A DNA stretch of 64,000 bases from Diaporthe sp. PMI_573 (Eukaryota > Ascomycota > Sordariomycetes > Diaporthales > Diaporthaceae): positions 744,001 through 808,000 of the forward strand of contig JAJTUP010000007.1 of NCBI GenBank assembly GCA_021399435.1. The letters are read 5' to 3'. Positions 32,341 to 43,624 of this stretch are shown piece after piece (positions within the stretch are counted from its first letter, which is position 1; the number at the start of each line of letters is the position of its first letter). Both the position numbers and the translations under genes were made by a program. Below the pieces are notes generated by a model. That model was not told the DNA's origin. It did no database searches and was given only the letters and a program-made list of their open reading frames with translations.

Positions 32341-33480
32341 AGCTCGGCTTGGAGGCTGTGCGTGTGGGTGTGCCTGTACCTGTTTCCTGTTCCCTATGCT
32401 TGTTACACCACAGCACAGAGCGAGTACCTGCGCCGGTACGGAGTACCTCGCACAAGTATCTACCCGTGCCTTGTCTGTGTGGCAGACTGGTAGTGTACCT
32501 AGGTATGTAATGCGTGTGCTGGGCCGCGCGCATGCAGGGAGTCCGTCGAGCTGTCAGAGCCGGTCAAATGGGCTTAGTTAGGCAGAGGCAGGTAGCTTGG
32601 GAGGCGCTTGCTTGGCTGGCGAGAGGGCTCGAGTGTTCGAGGGGCGCAACGCCACTGGGCTCAACTGGCTCAACCGGGTGTGCGTGCGATGTGGTGGGCA
32701 CAGACAGTCGAGACAGTCAAGACAGGCAAGCCGCCTTCGCGGATCTCGCTCGTCTGGTGTCGCGGTGTCGGGAATGGGACTAAACGAATGACTCGAGACG
32801 GGATGTCCCAGGTCCCAATGTCCCAATTACAGATCCCAGGTCAGGTCCGTCCCAGCTTCTCGGTGCTGGGCGAAAGCTACTTCTGCTACTGACTGTGGTG
32901 GGAAGCAGCGGCAGCAGCGAGAGCCGTAGGATCAGCAAGATCAGCAAGGGAAAGTAGCAATAGCGTCAACAGTAGCAGCAGCAGCAGCAGCAGCGACGGC
33001 GAGTGCAACACAGCAAGGGGGGATCAGCCGTTGCAGAGCGGATGCGAAATGGGCGCCATGCAGAGCAGGGCAGGTTGTTGAACTGGCCAGTCCGGACACG
33101 ACATGCACGCACGCAAAGTAAGGATAATAATAATAATGATAAGAATAAGAACAATGAAAAGGTAAAGTACAGCACAGAGCGAACAGGTGGTTGCACTGGC
33201 GGTGGCACTTGGCTGCACTGGTGGGCGGATGAAACGAACGACTGCAAGTTAACGAAGCCAAAGAAGCCGAGTAGGGTTGGATCGGCTCGGGCGGTATTCG
33301 AATTTGTGTGTGTGTGTGTCGAACTGCTGCTGGCTGTTGTTGGTTGGTCAGTCTGCCACTTTCGGCGCTTCGATGCAGACTAGGCGACACAGAGAACGAG
33401 ACTCGAAGAAGTGTACAGAGTACAAATCGAAGTGCACAGGCTGGCGGGAGAGATAATATCAAGGGGGCAGGCGCCAAAAG

Positions 33481-33500
33481 GAGAGAGAGAGAGAGAGAGA
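33481..33500 (+). repeat. (GA)10 microsatellite
   Basis: Ten perfect GA units, preceded at 33304-33320 by a GT tract and at about 32970-32995 by CAG repeats. Confidence 0.9.
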
Positions 33501-33552
33501 TCAAGCCTCGGGATGGGGTTCAAAGTACACGAACGTTGTGGGGTGGGGTGGG

Positions 33553-33570
33553 TGTCTGTCTGTCTGTCTG
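33553..33570 (+). repeat. TGTC tetranucleotide microsatellite
   Basis: More than four perfect TGTC units (18 bases). Confidence 0.85.
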
Positions 33571-33740
33571 CCTCTTGCTGGTGTGACACTGGGCTCCTCC
33601 TGGTCGAGGTCAATATTGGGGACAGACGGGCCTAGTATGGGTTTGGTGCAGCTGCTGGTTGGTGCAGCTCGTCAAACCTTTGTCTACTGTGTAGTTACGG
33701 TACGGTCCCCACGTGTGTGTGGGATGGGCAGATTGCTAGA

Positions 33741-33764
33741 TTGGCAGATTGGCAGATTGGCAGA
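33741..33764 (+). repeat. 8-bp tandem repeat TTGGCAGA x3
   Basis: Three near-perfect tandem copies with degenerate flanking copies (gcagattgctaga, gatcgcagat). Confidence 0.75.
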
Positions 33765-36396
33765 TCGCAGATTTGACAGGTAGACAGGCCAGTTGGCTGT
33801 CAAACCATGTGTTATGGGGACGGTGTAGACGGAGATACGGGCTGTCTGTTTTTACCGGATTGGGTTGGTGCTTGTAGTGCTTGTGTGTGTGACTGGTGGT
33901 TGGCACATCGTCATGGACCAAAGACAAGGTAGACCTGGTTGCAGAGATGAGCAAGCAGCGATCAGTTGACCATACGAAGCTGATTGTCCAGCCGCTGATC
34001 GAGTACCTCGGGTGTACAGATTGTTGAATGTCTGTTCTGCATCGACATGAAAAGACTGCCTGATTTTTCATAAACAACCACACCTCGGACCGGATATTAA
34101 GTGTGCGCAGGACACGGTAGACGATCTTGGTGTGGAGGATTGAGGATTGGGGATTGGCGATTTCTGGTGTTGCTTGTTGCTGCTATTGTTGGCAGGACTG
34201 TCCGACTTGGGGATTGATCAACCCGTCATGTGCCCTGCGAAACGTGAGCGCTGAAACAAGTCGAGTCCAGAAGGAAAGAAGAAACGGTAGATCATCCAAG
34301 ACACGAAAGAGGCAATCACCTGGAAGTCACCTGGAAGTCAACTGGAAGCAGGTGTGATCATGACATGCAGCTGTCCTGATCTTGATCTTGATCTATCACT
34401 CAACTCATCACATCACATCACAGACACAATCTACTCATCCCATCTAATCCACCATCATCATTCGTTGACCACATTATGACCGTCATTGTCCCATCGCCTT
34501 CTGACGGGGAAGAATCTGGAAATTCCAACTGGGCCACGTTGTGCTCTCCCCCCTGTCTTTGCCCTCCTAGCGTGCCTTCTTCTAGTGTACCAGGTCTGTA
34601 GTCTGCCTGTCTGCTCGGCCACCACTCCTCCACTCCGGGAAGAAAGGGAAAAAAAGAAAAGTACAGAAAAAGACCTATCGCATGGGACCAGGGTGCCATC
34701 CGGACGTGGCATCCCCCTGCTCTCGATTGAGGGATGGAGGGCATGCAGAGATGGGGGGGCACGAGGGGGCAGGCCCATGATTTATTTCTTTCCGCATTGG
34801 GCCATCCGGACTGTGGTCCTCGGGCGACCCCACCACCGAAATGGAAAGAACGGAGAAGAAAAGCAAAAACGCAGAAGCGGGGAACGGCAGGGACACACCA
34901 GAAACCAAGGGTGGGGTCCAACCCTGTCTCTGCCCATTTTCCCCTGTCCCGTGCATCGAGTATCCCTGCAACAAGCTGCAAGGGTCCTGGTCCTTGGTCG
35001 TCCTCGGCCTGCCTGTTCCTCTTCTCATTTGACCTACTTCCCTTTTCGGGCGATGCAGCAAGAAGATGGAGGCTCATCTCGGTGACAGTGACAATGGCGT
35101 TTCTCTTGGATTTGTTGTTCAGCCCTGTCCTACCACATTCTTCGACAGATACAAACCAGTCTTCACTCCCAGCTCCCAACTCTACCACCGCGTGTGCCAG
35201 CCCCTCGTCAATGGAGCACACTCCACTCCTCGTCCCATGAGCCAGGAACACGCAGACAAATGCAGATAACCGAGCCCAACCGACCCAATGGTCTGCACCT
35301 CGAGATTTGTCGCTCTGACAATGATCGGCCACGACTGCGCCGTTCCTCTGTGCCCTTGGCCGTGGCAGCCGTGCTTCTCTCCCACCAGCCGAAGCATCTA
35401 AAAGGGGCCCAGACGAGAGAGAGAGAATCCGTCCTAGCGCCAGGTACGCGATGCATCTGGATGGGACGGGTACATTGGCGATGCATGCGAGTGCGAAAGA
35501 TGTCACCTGGTCAAGGGCTAGTCTGCACTAACCAATAAGGTTTCCCACGACCCTGATTTGTCCCAAGACTGCCGTGAGCTGGGCGCATCTGCACCGAGCA
35601 GACACACCAGTGACACCACACACCAAATTGTTGCACCAGAACCCACCAGCGCTTGCAGATCGCTTCTCGTCGAATCTTCACTGTCGCAGCTCGCGCGCGG
35701 GTGCATATCAGCAGGGCAAGGCACGTGAAAGGCTCGGGCAGACAGTACAGTAGCAGTAACATTCCGGCATTCCAGAAAACGTGGCTTGTCCGCTGACGTG
35801 GCATTGATTGATATCAGCCCCCATATAGACAAGCAGCCTCCCCCCCATCCGGATCCCCATTGGCAATCCCACCTCATCCGCATCGACCAGTCGCAACATT
35901 TCCTTTCTCACTTTGCTCTCTCACCCCTGGCAACTGGCATGTCGAATTGACGTGCTCTGCCTGGCCTGTCTGCCTGTCAACCTCGAGCCGACACCCTACA
36001 GACCTCCAACTGTTCCATCACGGTCGGAGAGTTTGCTCCATCTCTTCGGCAGTAAGGCTGTAGGGCTAAATCCTATGGAACAGAACCCGGACGCCTCTCA
36101 CAGGTCCACACAAAAGGGAGAGGCGACGCAAGAAGACGAGACGAGACGAGACGGGCTGGGCAACACGAGCTAACGGTCCAATGCCTATGGCTTCCGGCCA
36201 CTTTGACACGTCCGAGCGTACTCAAGTGCTGACAGGCCGTGGCTACGATGCGATGCGGTGCAACTCCTTGCGATGCGATGCACGCCCTCTTGACACGAGG
36301 CTTAATTCCCGAAGGACGCCGCCGCAAACCACTGCCACCGCCAACGCCAACGCCAATGCAAACTGCTGCACTCAACAGACAACAGCCGCAAGTTTC

Positions 36397-36420
36397 ACAA
36401 GCTGACAAGCTGACAAGCTG
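36397..36420 (+). repeat. 8-bp tandem repeat ACAAGCTG x3
   Basis: Three perfect copies followed by a partial fourth (ACAATG). Confidence 0.85.
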
Positions 36421-38208
36421 ACAATGCATGCAAGTCAGGCACCACGACACATGTAGGTGTTGTGTCACTCGTTCTCAACGGCCTCTAACGCATGTGGGCA
36501 TGGTGGGCATGGTGGGCAAACCCTGCAGCCAACGCTGGCCCGCGTGCCCTGAGGTAGACCCTTCTGTCTGGCCTTCGATTGTGGAGATTTGGAACTTTCA
36601 GCTTTCAGCCCCCAATCCACTCTTGCCCCATCACGGGTCCACCTTGGGAACACGCGCTCCGGGGCGACAAAAGAATTCGCCTCGACTTGGGCTGCTCACT
36701 ATGTTTTCAGTTGATGAAGTCGCCCTGCATACTCAGCACCACATGGTCCACATCCATCGCCTGCAGGCTTACCCACGGTGCCACGGTGCCACGAGTTCCG
36801 GCGATGGACTGGATCGTGCCTACATAGTGCAAAGTTTATACGATAACGGGACGGCCCACCAATGGTGAATCATTGCAAAGTGGGATTGCCAGATCCTTGC
36901 TTTTGCCTCTTTCATCCCCAAACACACCGCCCCAATCATACATCTCCTCCGATGCAGGTCATGCCGTCCCTGCGTCCGTGGCCTGCCAGAACTCTCTTGC
37001 GCCATCGGGTTTCTCACCGTCAACCCCAGCTCGACGATGGCCATGATCCCAGCATCGCAAGGGTCCCAGGCCTGAGCCCTGGCCCCAGTCCCCGGGCGCC
37101 ATCATCTCGGGCTTTGAAGCAGCTATCGAGCAAGTGCTTATGCTAACAGTATTACTTTTGTTTTCAGCCACGAGATTTAGATACGCGTTTCCCAAATATC
37201 AATATTCTGTGCATGGCAGGCAGATGGTCGAAGCGTCGAACAAAAGCATTGTCGTTAGTGCGCCGTGTCTATTTGTGGCTTCCCTCCAGAATATGAGCCG
37301 GATCCTCTGTTCTAAAGTCCCTGCTTGCTGTCCTGGGGAAGAGTTTTCCAGTTTCTTCGGCCGAGAGGAGGATGGGATAGATCGATGGGTCGTATCAAAC
37401 AGGTGAGCTAAAGGGACGATCGACAGCTGCTTTGATTAAGTTATTCAATGCCGCCGGGGGAACAGACGGATCTACAAGGCTCTCGTATTCGCGTCTTCCG
37501 GCGCTTCCAGGATAACTTGAGCATCGGAACAGCTGCACCTGCTCGAGTGAGACTGGTTAAATGTTAATCTGTCTGTTCAGCGCAAACGTGCCGATGAATT
37601 GTGTCCAGGTGAACCTCGTTCTGGTCAGAGCGCCCAGAATGCTTATGCTGTCAACTGCTCCACGGTATCGTGCGGCTCGCGAAGTCTCGCCCGAGGTGTT
37701 GGCTGCCACCGGTATTCCCTGCAGACGTTGTCCTCATAAGACTGCACATGTACTTTGCTGTGGCGCCTCGGCACATTGGTTGCAGTGAGATTTCAACCGT
37801 AGCTATTCGGACGGGTTCCCGTGCGCCAGTGTGGCATTCACATTGTGGTATAGCGAGGATATCAGGAAGGCCCATGCGAATCAAGTGGTCAACTAAATGT
37901 TCCTCAGCTTGCAATGCAGAATTAGAAACAATGTCATGCTTTCTCCAAAGTTGTTGGCCACGAAATGGCATTTCCCGCTTTGTGTCTACGAGACAAAAAC
38001 AAGCCACCGCTTGCGGCTAGCCCGTGAGTTTTGGCAACCATCGAGCTTTGTCGTCTGTACCTGGGCTGCGCAAAGAAGGATACTCAAGTCTGGTTGAAAG
38101 CCTCGATATCGACAAGTCGAGAATTGTGCTCACAGTTCGAGGCTCGACTTTGTGCGGCAATGTTTGGTTGTCGTTAGTCAGGGTCAAAGGTACTCGCAGA
38201 ACACACGC

Positions 38209-41016
38209 ATGCTCGCATTGGGAGGCCGAGGAGATGGAGGTGGCGGTGGCGGCGGGAGAGGAACAGACGACGGCGGAAGAGGACAAGGAGGCGCTGGGAG
38301 AGGTGGACGGGGAGGGGCCGGTTCCGGCGGAGGAAGAGGAGGAGGAGGGAGGTGGGCAGGACCGAGCCCAGCAGCCGCCGCACAAGCTATAACAGTTGTC
38401 CCCCCGATGAACGACCAGCGCTGGCAGCAGTTCCGGGACACGGTCAAGAAGAACTCGTGCAACTTCTTCGAGTACCACCGGCGAGGCCTGTCCCGGGACC
38501 CCACCGCGCCGTGGGACGACCCCAACAAGCCGCCCCTTTTCCAGGAACCGCCGGCGCCGCCGGAAGGAGAAAGCTGGTGGGACGTCCCGGGTGGCTACCC
38601 GGCGGTTAATGTGCGGAGGACGCTCCGCGCGCAGAGGAAGGCGCGGGTTGGGTATGAGAGGTTTACTGGGCCTGAGGCACCCGCGGCGAGGCTGAAGAGG
38701 GCGGAGGCTGAGGGTGCGGCTGAGCTTGTGCGGGAGAGGCTTGCGCAATTGGGGGTTGCTGTAAGGCTGGTCAAGGTGCTGGGGTTTGGGGGCAATGGGG
38801 TCGCGAGCTTGTTTGAGGTGTGGCCTGGGGGGGAGGGGGAGGATGGGCCTGAGCCCAGTAAGAAGGTTGTTGTCAAGTCGCTGCTGCGGAGGGGTGGGAA
38901 TATGGCTGAGGAGAGGTCTTATAATATGGTTCGTTGCGATATCCTACCCTGTATCCTGCTGACAGACAGGCAGCAGACAGGCGTAGAAGACCATTACTGA
39001 CGACGAAGTAACTTTTCCTAGTTGCTCAAGAGGGCCCGGCATATCATCCAGCCGCGCCTCTGGGGGAGAGAGATCATGCCCACCGAGGACATGGAGGACG
39101 ACGACGAACTCAGAGCGCTGAGGGATACGTGGGCGCCTGTCGACAACGACACCAGGATCTTGACGCTCGAGTTCATGAAGGGTGGGGACATGCATAACCT
39201 CATCAAGAAGCTGGCCAAGAGGCAAGAAGCCGTGCCTCAGGCTGTGCTGTGGCGTATCTTTTTTTGTCGTGAGTTTTTTTTTTTTTTTTTTTTTTTTTCG
39301 CTCCCCTGCCCGTCGTCCACCCCTTCTTGGTGGTACACGCATTGTTGACGGTGGGTTTTCGATGGGCGACTAGTTGTCAGGGGTTGCATCGCGATGCATT
39401 CACCACCGAGGACCTTGACACGACGCGCGGACGGGAGAGTGGTACCGGCAGCGCGGCTGGGGGAGCTGGTTGGTCCGGACCTCGACGAGGCCCTGGTCGA
39501 GCCTGTACCGGGGTCGAACCAGCCGCCGGCTGGGTGGAATTTCGTGCATTATGATCTTGATCCTCAGAATGGTAATGTGGTTGCCTACCTACCTACATCT
39601 GTCCCCCCTGCCTCCCGCGGTGGGTGCGCAGGTATGATGGGGCCCAATGGAGATTAGATGCTGACTTTGGTTGGTGGTTTTGTGCTTTTTAGTCTTGATC
39701 GGGAAGATGGATGAGGGACAGCATTTGGTGGCGCCTATCTTCAAGATTAGTGATTTGGGTCTAGGGAAGACTATGGATGATCCTATGTTTCGAAGACCGT
39801 GTGTACACTTTCCTCGTCTGTGGCAGGAACTTGGCTGTGGCGGTTGAAATCATCCGTCATCGAGGCCATGTGCTGCCTGGACACTGACTAATGCTAACCG
39901 TGTTTGCCCTGCAGTACGGAAATCTGGGGTTGGCGGCGAATGGGTAAGACAAAATATCTGTTACCGGTATGTGTAAAGTTTTCCTTGTGGGCATGAGGAT
40001 GAGGTCTACGCAAGCAGACTGCCACTTATAGGTTGATGGTTAATGTCTCTTTGGGAAATATTAGGAGCAATACCACAAGGAGTGGGATTACATAAAGACG
40101 ATCCCGGCCCTCGAACGTCCCAAGGTGGCAGGCCGGTACGGGGAATGGAGCAATATCTTCCAGATGGGACTTGTAAGCTGTTTCCCATTACACTGTGTAT
40201 TAAATCCCATCTTGTCATCTTTTTGACTCACACGGGCAACAACAGTGCATGCAAAATCTCATAACAAAGTCCATGCCCCCCTACCCACCAACAGCCATCG
40301 GGCCCCTCAACTCCACGCAAGCCCCAAACCTATTCGACAGCCCGACCATCATCTGCGACTCGGCGGGTACCCCTGTGCCGGCCTTCTACACCCACGGGTT
40401 CAACCTCGTGAAGGTCCCGGGGATCGACGAGGACTTTATGCACCTGCTTTTGCGGTGCTTGGCGGATCTTCCATCGGACCGGCCGTCGCTGGCGGAGCTT
40501 GAGTGGTTGATACGGAGAATGGAGGGGTCGGAGCGGTGGGATGTGACTGAGGAGGATGCGGGTGGGGTGAGGGCTTGGTGTGATAGGATTTTTAATGAGC
40601 CGGCTCCTGTGAGTGAATTTTGCTCCTTCCCTTTTCCCTTTGTACTTGTCTTTTCTGCGTTATGCGGTGAGGTTCTCGTCCGTTCGTGGTGGTGAACTCT
40701 GGCTAACCCGCTGCCCGTTGTCGGCAATGAATAATCACAGCCCCCAGCTTCTTCAGAAGAGGCGTCTCCAGCGTTCGAGACGGCAAACTCGGCGCAGCGG
40801 CCTGAGGTGTTCGCGACGGCGGCGTCACAGGCTGGGGCGGGGAATGATAGAGTCCCCCCACCTCCGCCCGGGGGCCCTGGCGGGGATGATGATGATTTTG
40901 ACGACGAGTTCAATACGGCCCCTACGGCCCCTCTTGGTGGTGAGTCCTTTGTGATTCCTGATACGCCTGTGCCTGCGCCTGCGCCTGGGGCGTCTTGGGC
41001 GACGGTATCCCGATAA
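38209..41016 (+). CDS. Divergent protein kinase-like protein, Gly-rich N-terminus
   Basis: Eight exons: 38209-38928, 39022-39268, 39374-39571, 39693-39798, 39915-39966, 40065-40172, 40246-40608 and 40741-41016, total 2070 nt, 689 aa, with every junction phase consistent. Residues 1-55 are Gly/Arg repeats (RGG-like). Kinase motifs are the Gly-rich loop LGFGGNGV (about 191-198), KVVVKSL (Lys about 220), the catalytic loop HYDLDPQN in place of HRDxKxxN (about 380), the metal motif DLG in place of DFG (about 407), and an APE-like PEQY after the activation segment (about 442). Catalytic Asp, Asn and Lys are present, so activity is possible. The C-terminal tail is acidic/Pro-rich (PPPPPGGPGGDDDDFDDEF). 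Intron 2 carries a T25 run. An alternative start is MNDQRWQQF near 38407. Related to uncharacterised fungal kinases. Confidence 0.82.
39274..39298 (+). repeat. T25 homopolymer inside kinase intron 2
   Basis: Run of 25 T just after the GTGAG donor of the intron 39269-39373. Prone to length variation and sequencing error. Confidence 0.85.
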
Positions 41017-41977
41017 GGGCTGGTGTTGAGATGCGATGGGGGAGGGAAGGTGGAAGAGATGGGCGTGGGGGTTCTCACACATGTAGACCGACCGTTGGGG
41101 CATGAGTGGACAATCACAGACGAGCAAATCAAGACGGCATGTTGGACAAGAGGCACTTGTAGCGCATAGGCAGAGATGTATATACTGTTGAGGAATAAAT
41201 CCAGCATGTGGGGAGACTGCAAGACGTATATTGTTCTACTAATAGCTTTCTATCCATGGTACACATGCTCGTAGGTGAGGCCTGATCTGATGTTGATCTG
41301 ATAGAGTAGAGTGAGTCGCGAGAAATGGTAGAGTGTGATGAAATGAAAGAGTGAACAGTCGATTCCCAACTTGGCTTGCTCGACGTCGAGTTACCCCAAG
41401 TACTACTGAAGCAACAATATAACTACAGACCATCCTTCTCGGTCCTCTGGTCGTGAAATGGACTATTTGTATTCTTTGAGTTCCTCTACTAAGCCGGAAC
41501 GGCAATGAGTGTCCTATAGGGACAAGGAACAATGTGGTTTATCGACGAAAACAATGAGATTCGCTATGTAAGGCTTTCAAGAGTAACTTGAGTTTTAGTT
41601 ATATGCCGCAGTATTTCGAGGCTGAACGCCTTGGCAACAAAATTGAACGCAGTGAGATTCAGGAGAATGCAAATCCAACTATCCTAGAGTAACCCAGCCG
41701 GTCGCGATTTTATATACAATAAAATTTGTGAATTCAGTTTGTCAAAATTGCTATGCTGCCTGGTGACTCTGAAGACCCCTGCATCCAAGCCCTCGGAGCC
41801 GAAACGGCTTAGTCTGTCTCATCGTGGCCGGTCACCGACGCTCATCTGCGCATAGAAGTCGTGACGTCCTTCTCTCACTGCTTCTCCATCCGTAGGCCAA
41901 TTCATTCATTAATAGCGCGTCCGCCCTCACATACTCACGCAAGACAGTTTGCACGAGACCTTTGCGGAATCAAGCAC
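41017..41977. other. Intergenic region, no gene seen
   Basis: 3' flank of the kinase gene and promoter of the AlaX-like gene. Contains copy 2 of the 31-bp dispersed repeat. An open frame of 278 codons on the minus strand at 40386-41222 is antisense to the kinase gene. Confidence 0.6.
41458..41488 (+). repeat. 31-bp dispersed repeat, copy 2
   Basis: Identical to 24925-24955, same strand; flanks unrelated. Confidence 0.85.
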
Positions 41978-42808
41978 ATGCTCTCTCGTGCAAAAGCAGT
42001 CATGGCATCAGCGGGACGCACATACCTGGCCTTTCAGCACGACGCCAAGCTGCACAAGCTCCCGACCAAGGTCACCGCCATCCACGCCTTCTCGTCCCTT
42101 GAGGAAGCCAACCGCGGCCTCTTCAAGCAAGGAACCGACCAGGACCATGTTGTCGTCACAGAAAAGACAATTTTTCATCCCCAAGGAGGAGGCCAGCCAT
42201 CAGACGTCGGTACGATGACGGGCCCGTCCGGCGAGACCTTTGACGTCCAAGCTGTGCGCATGGACGCCGTCCAGGACGGGCAGGTCCTCCACTTCGGCCG
42301 ATTCGCAAGCAACCCCTTCAAGCCCGACGACACTGTCGAGCAGGCCATCGACGTGGAGAAGCGCCTGCTGTACTCGCGGCTGCACACGGCGGGCCACGTG
42401 CTGGGCGCGGCGGTGCGCCACCTACTCGAAAAGGAGGTCGAGGGCTTCGACGAGCTCAAGGCGTCGCACTTCCCGGACTCAGCGGCGTGTGAGTTCGCGG
42501 GGCTCATCGAGGGACGGTGGAAGGATCCCGTGCAAAAGAAGGTCGACGAGTACGTCGCTGCCTCGATGCCCGTCGAGATTGACTGGTGGGACGAGGAGGA
42601 CTTCAAGAAGCACGGACTCGAGAGGCTTATCCCCGACCGGAGCCTGGCGCCTCCCGGGGAGAAGTTCCGCGTGGTCAATATTGTTGGGGCCGAGGTGTAC
42701 CCCTGTGGTGGCACGCATGTCGACACGACCGATTTGTGTGGTCCCACCAAGGTCAAGAAGATTTCGAGGAGTAAGGGCACGTCGCGGGTGAGCTACACGG
42801 TGACGTGA
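41978..42808 (+). CDS. AlaX-like alanyl-tRNA editing protein
   Basis: Intronless, 276 aa from the ATG at 41978, or 268 aa from the ATG at 42002 (MASAGRTYL). Homolog of the AlaRS editing and C-terminal region found free-standing as AlaX/AARSD1. It hydrolyses Ser or Gly wrongly attached to tRNA-Ala. Zinc-binding motifs are complete: HTAGH (HxxxH) in SRLHTAGHVLGAA and CGGTHV near the C-terminus. The FHPQGGGQPSD motif of the editing domain is also present. The frame is open upstream to 41861, but the first codon there is GTG. A short Arg/Ser-rich extension before MASAGR could act in mitochondrial targeting; this is speculative. No functional link with neighbours is seen. Confidence 0.9.
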   Translation: MLSRAKAVMASAGRTYLAFQHDAKLHKLPTKVTAIHAFSSLEEANRGLFKQGTDQDHVVVTEKTIFHPQGGGQPSDVGTMTGPSGETFDVQAVRMDAVQDGQVLHFGRFASNPFKPDDTVEQAIDVEKRLLYSRLHTAGHVLGAAVRHLLEKEVEGFDELKASHFPDSAACEFAGLIEGRWKDPVQKKVDEYVAASMPVEIDWWDEEDFKKHGLERLIPDRSLAPPGEKFRVVNIVGAEVYPCGGTHVDTTDLCGPTKVKKISRSKGTSRVSYTVT

Positions 42809-43624
42809 GCACATGCGTGTTTGTAACCTGCTCGGGCGCAGGCCTGTGTTCCGGGGATGGCGCCGGGCCTTTATGTGTTTGCTTGATTTTTTACACTTCA
42901 CACGGGTACTGCCGTGTCATGGTCACAGTTAGACGTGTTTAGAATAGATAGAGAGCGGATGAAGATGTAATTAACAGAACGTCGTCAATCGGCACACTTT
43001 GGTGTTTGCTTCGTCTTGTGACCTGATCCCCACCGCATCACGACGGGACCTGTCCTCCCTCGCGCGTTGCGAAACCCTAATCAGCGAGAAACTTACGCCA
43101 CCCATGTATTCAGCAGCTGGGGTGCAACGCAAACAGCCCGCAATGCGCCTTTGCGAGACAAACATGGCATCTCGGGCCCGCTCTGTCCCACTCAAGACTA
43201 CCGCTGAGCGGACAAGGCAGACCTCCCGATGAACGCCGCCACAGCGTTGAACTCGGCTCGGGTGCACAAAACCGCCAGTCGAAGCAAATTTAGTTATGCT
43301 GTGTCTACCACTTGGCAGCACACGTAATGCTACCGATGAGGTTTAGGTACAAGGCTATCTGCCGAGCTGCGTCGTGCGGATGACTTCCGAGGTTGTGGCT
43401 TCATACATGGAAGATGAAGTACCTGGGACTTGTTTGTGAAGAGCATATCCATCTAGTATTGACACTCGAGCTTGCACGGTTAAAATCTTGGCCGTCAGAT
43501 GCTCCAACCGCTGCTTGAAACTATGCAAGGTCTAGATCAGAGGTAAACCCAAAGCATTGAAGCTCTCTTTCACCACTTGGTTTTATGATTCCATTCTCGC
43601 AGAGTGCGTTGCGTACATCTCAAC
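42809..43624. other. Intergenic region, no gene seen
   Basis: 3' flank of the AlaX-like gene and the upstream side of the membrane-protein pseudogene. Short open frames only. Confidence 0.6.

Larger units (their letters stand above)
32341..38208. other. 5.9-kb microsatellite-rich intergenic region
   Basis: Lies between the divergent Sec7 and kinase genes. It contains CAG, GT, GA, GTCT and 8-bp tandem repeats (separate entries), a cluster around 32.9-33.8 kb, and further short tandem repeats near 36.1-36.5 kb. Open frames on both strands overlap each other at 34.4-35.5 kb (up to 362 codons) without domain, splice or start context, as expected of GC-rich noncoding DNA. A long 5' leader or promoter of the Sec7 gene, or an unrecognised noncoding RNA, is possible. 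Confidence 0.55.

Noticed and set aside
33304..33500. CRISPR-like array from the microsatellite cluster
   Set aside because: Simple sequence repeats without unique spacers, in a eukaryotic genome.
34418..35506. 362-codon open frame on the minus strand
   Set aside because: No ordered domain, biased GC-rich composition, competing long frames on the plus strand over the same bases, and no splice or promoter context.
40386..41222. 278-codon open frame on the minus strand
   Set aside because: Antisense to the kinase C-terminal exons; Ser/Pro-rich composition mirrors the sense strand.
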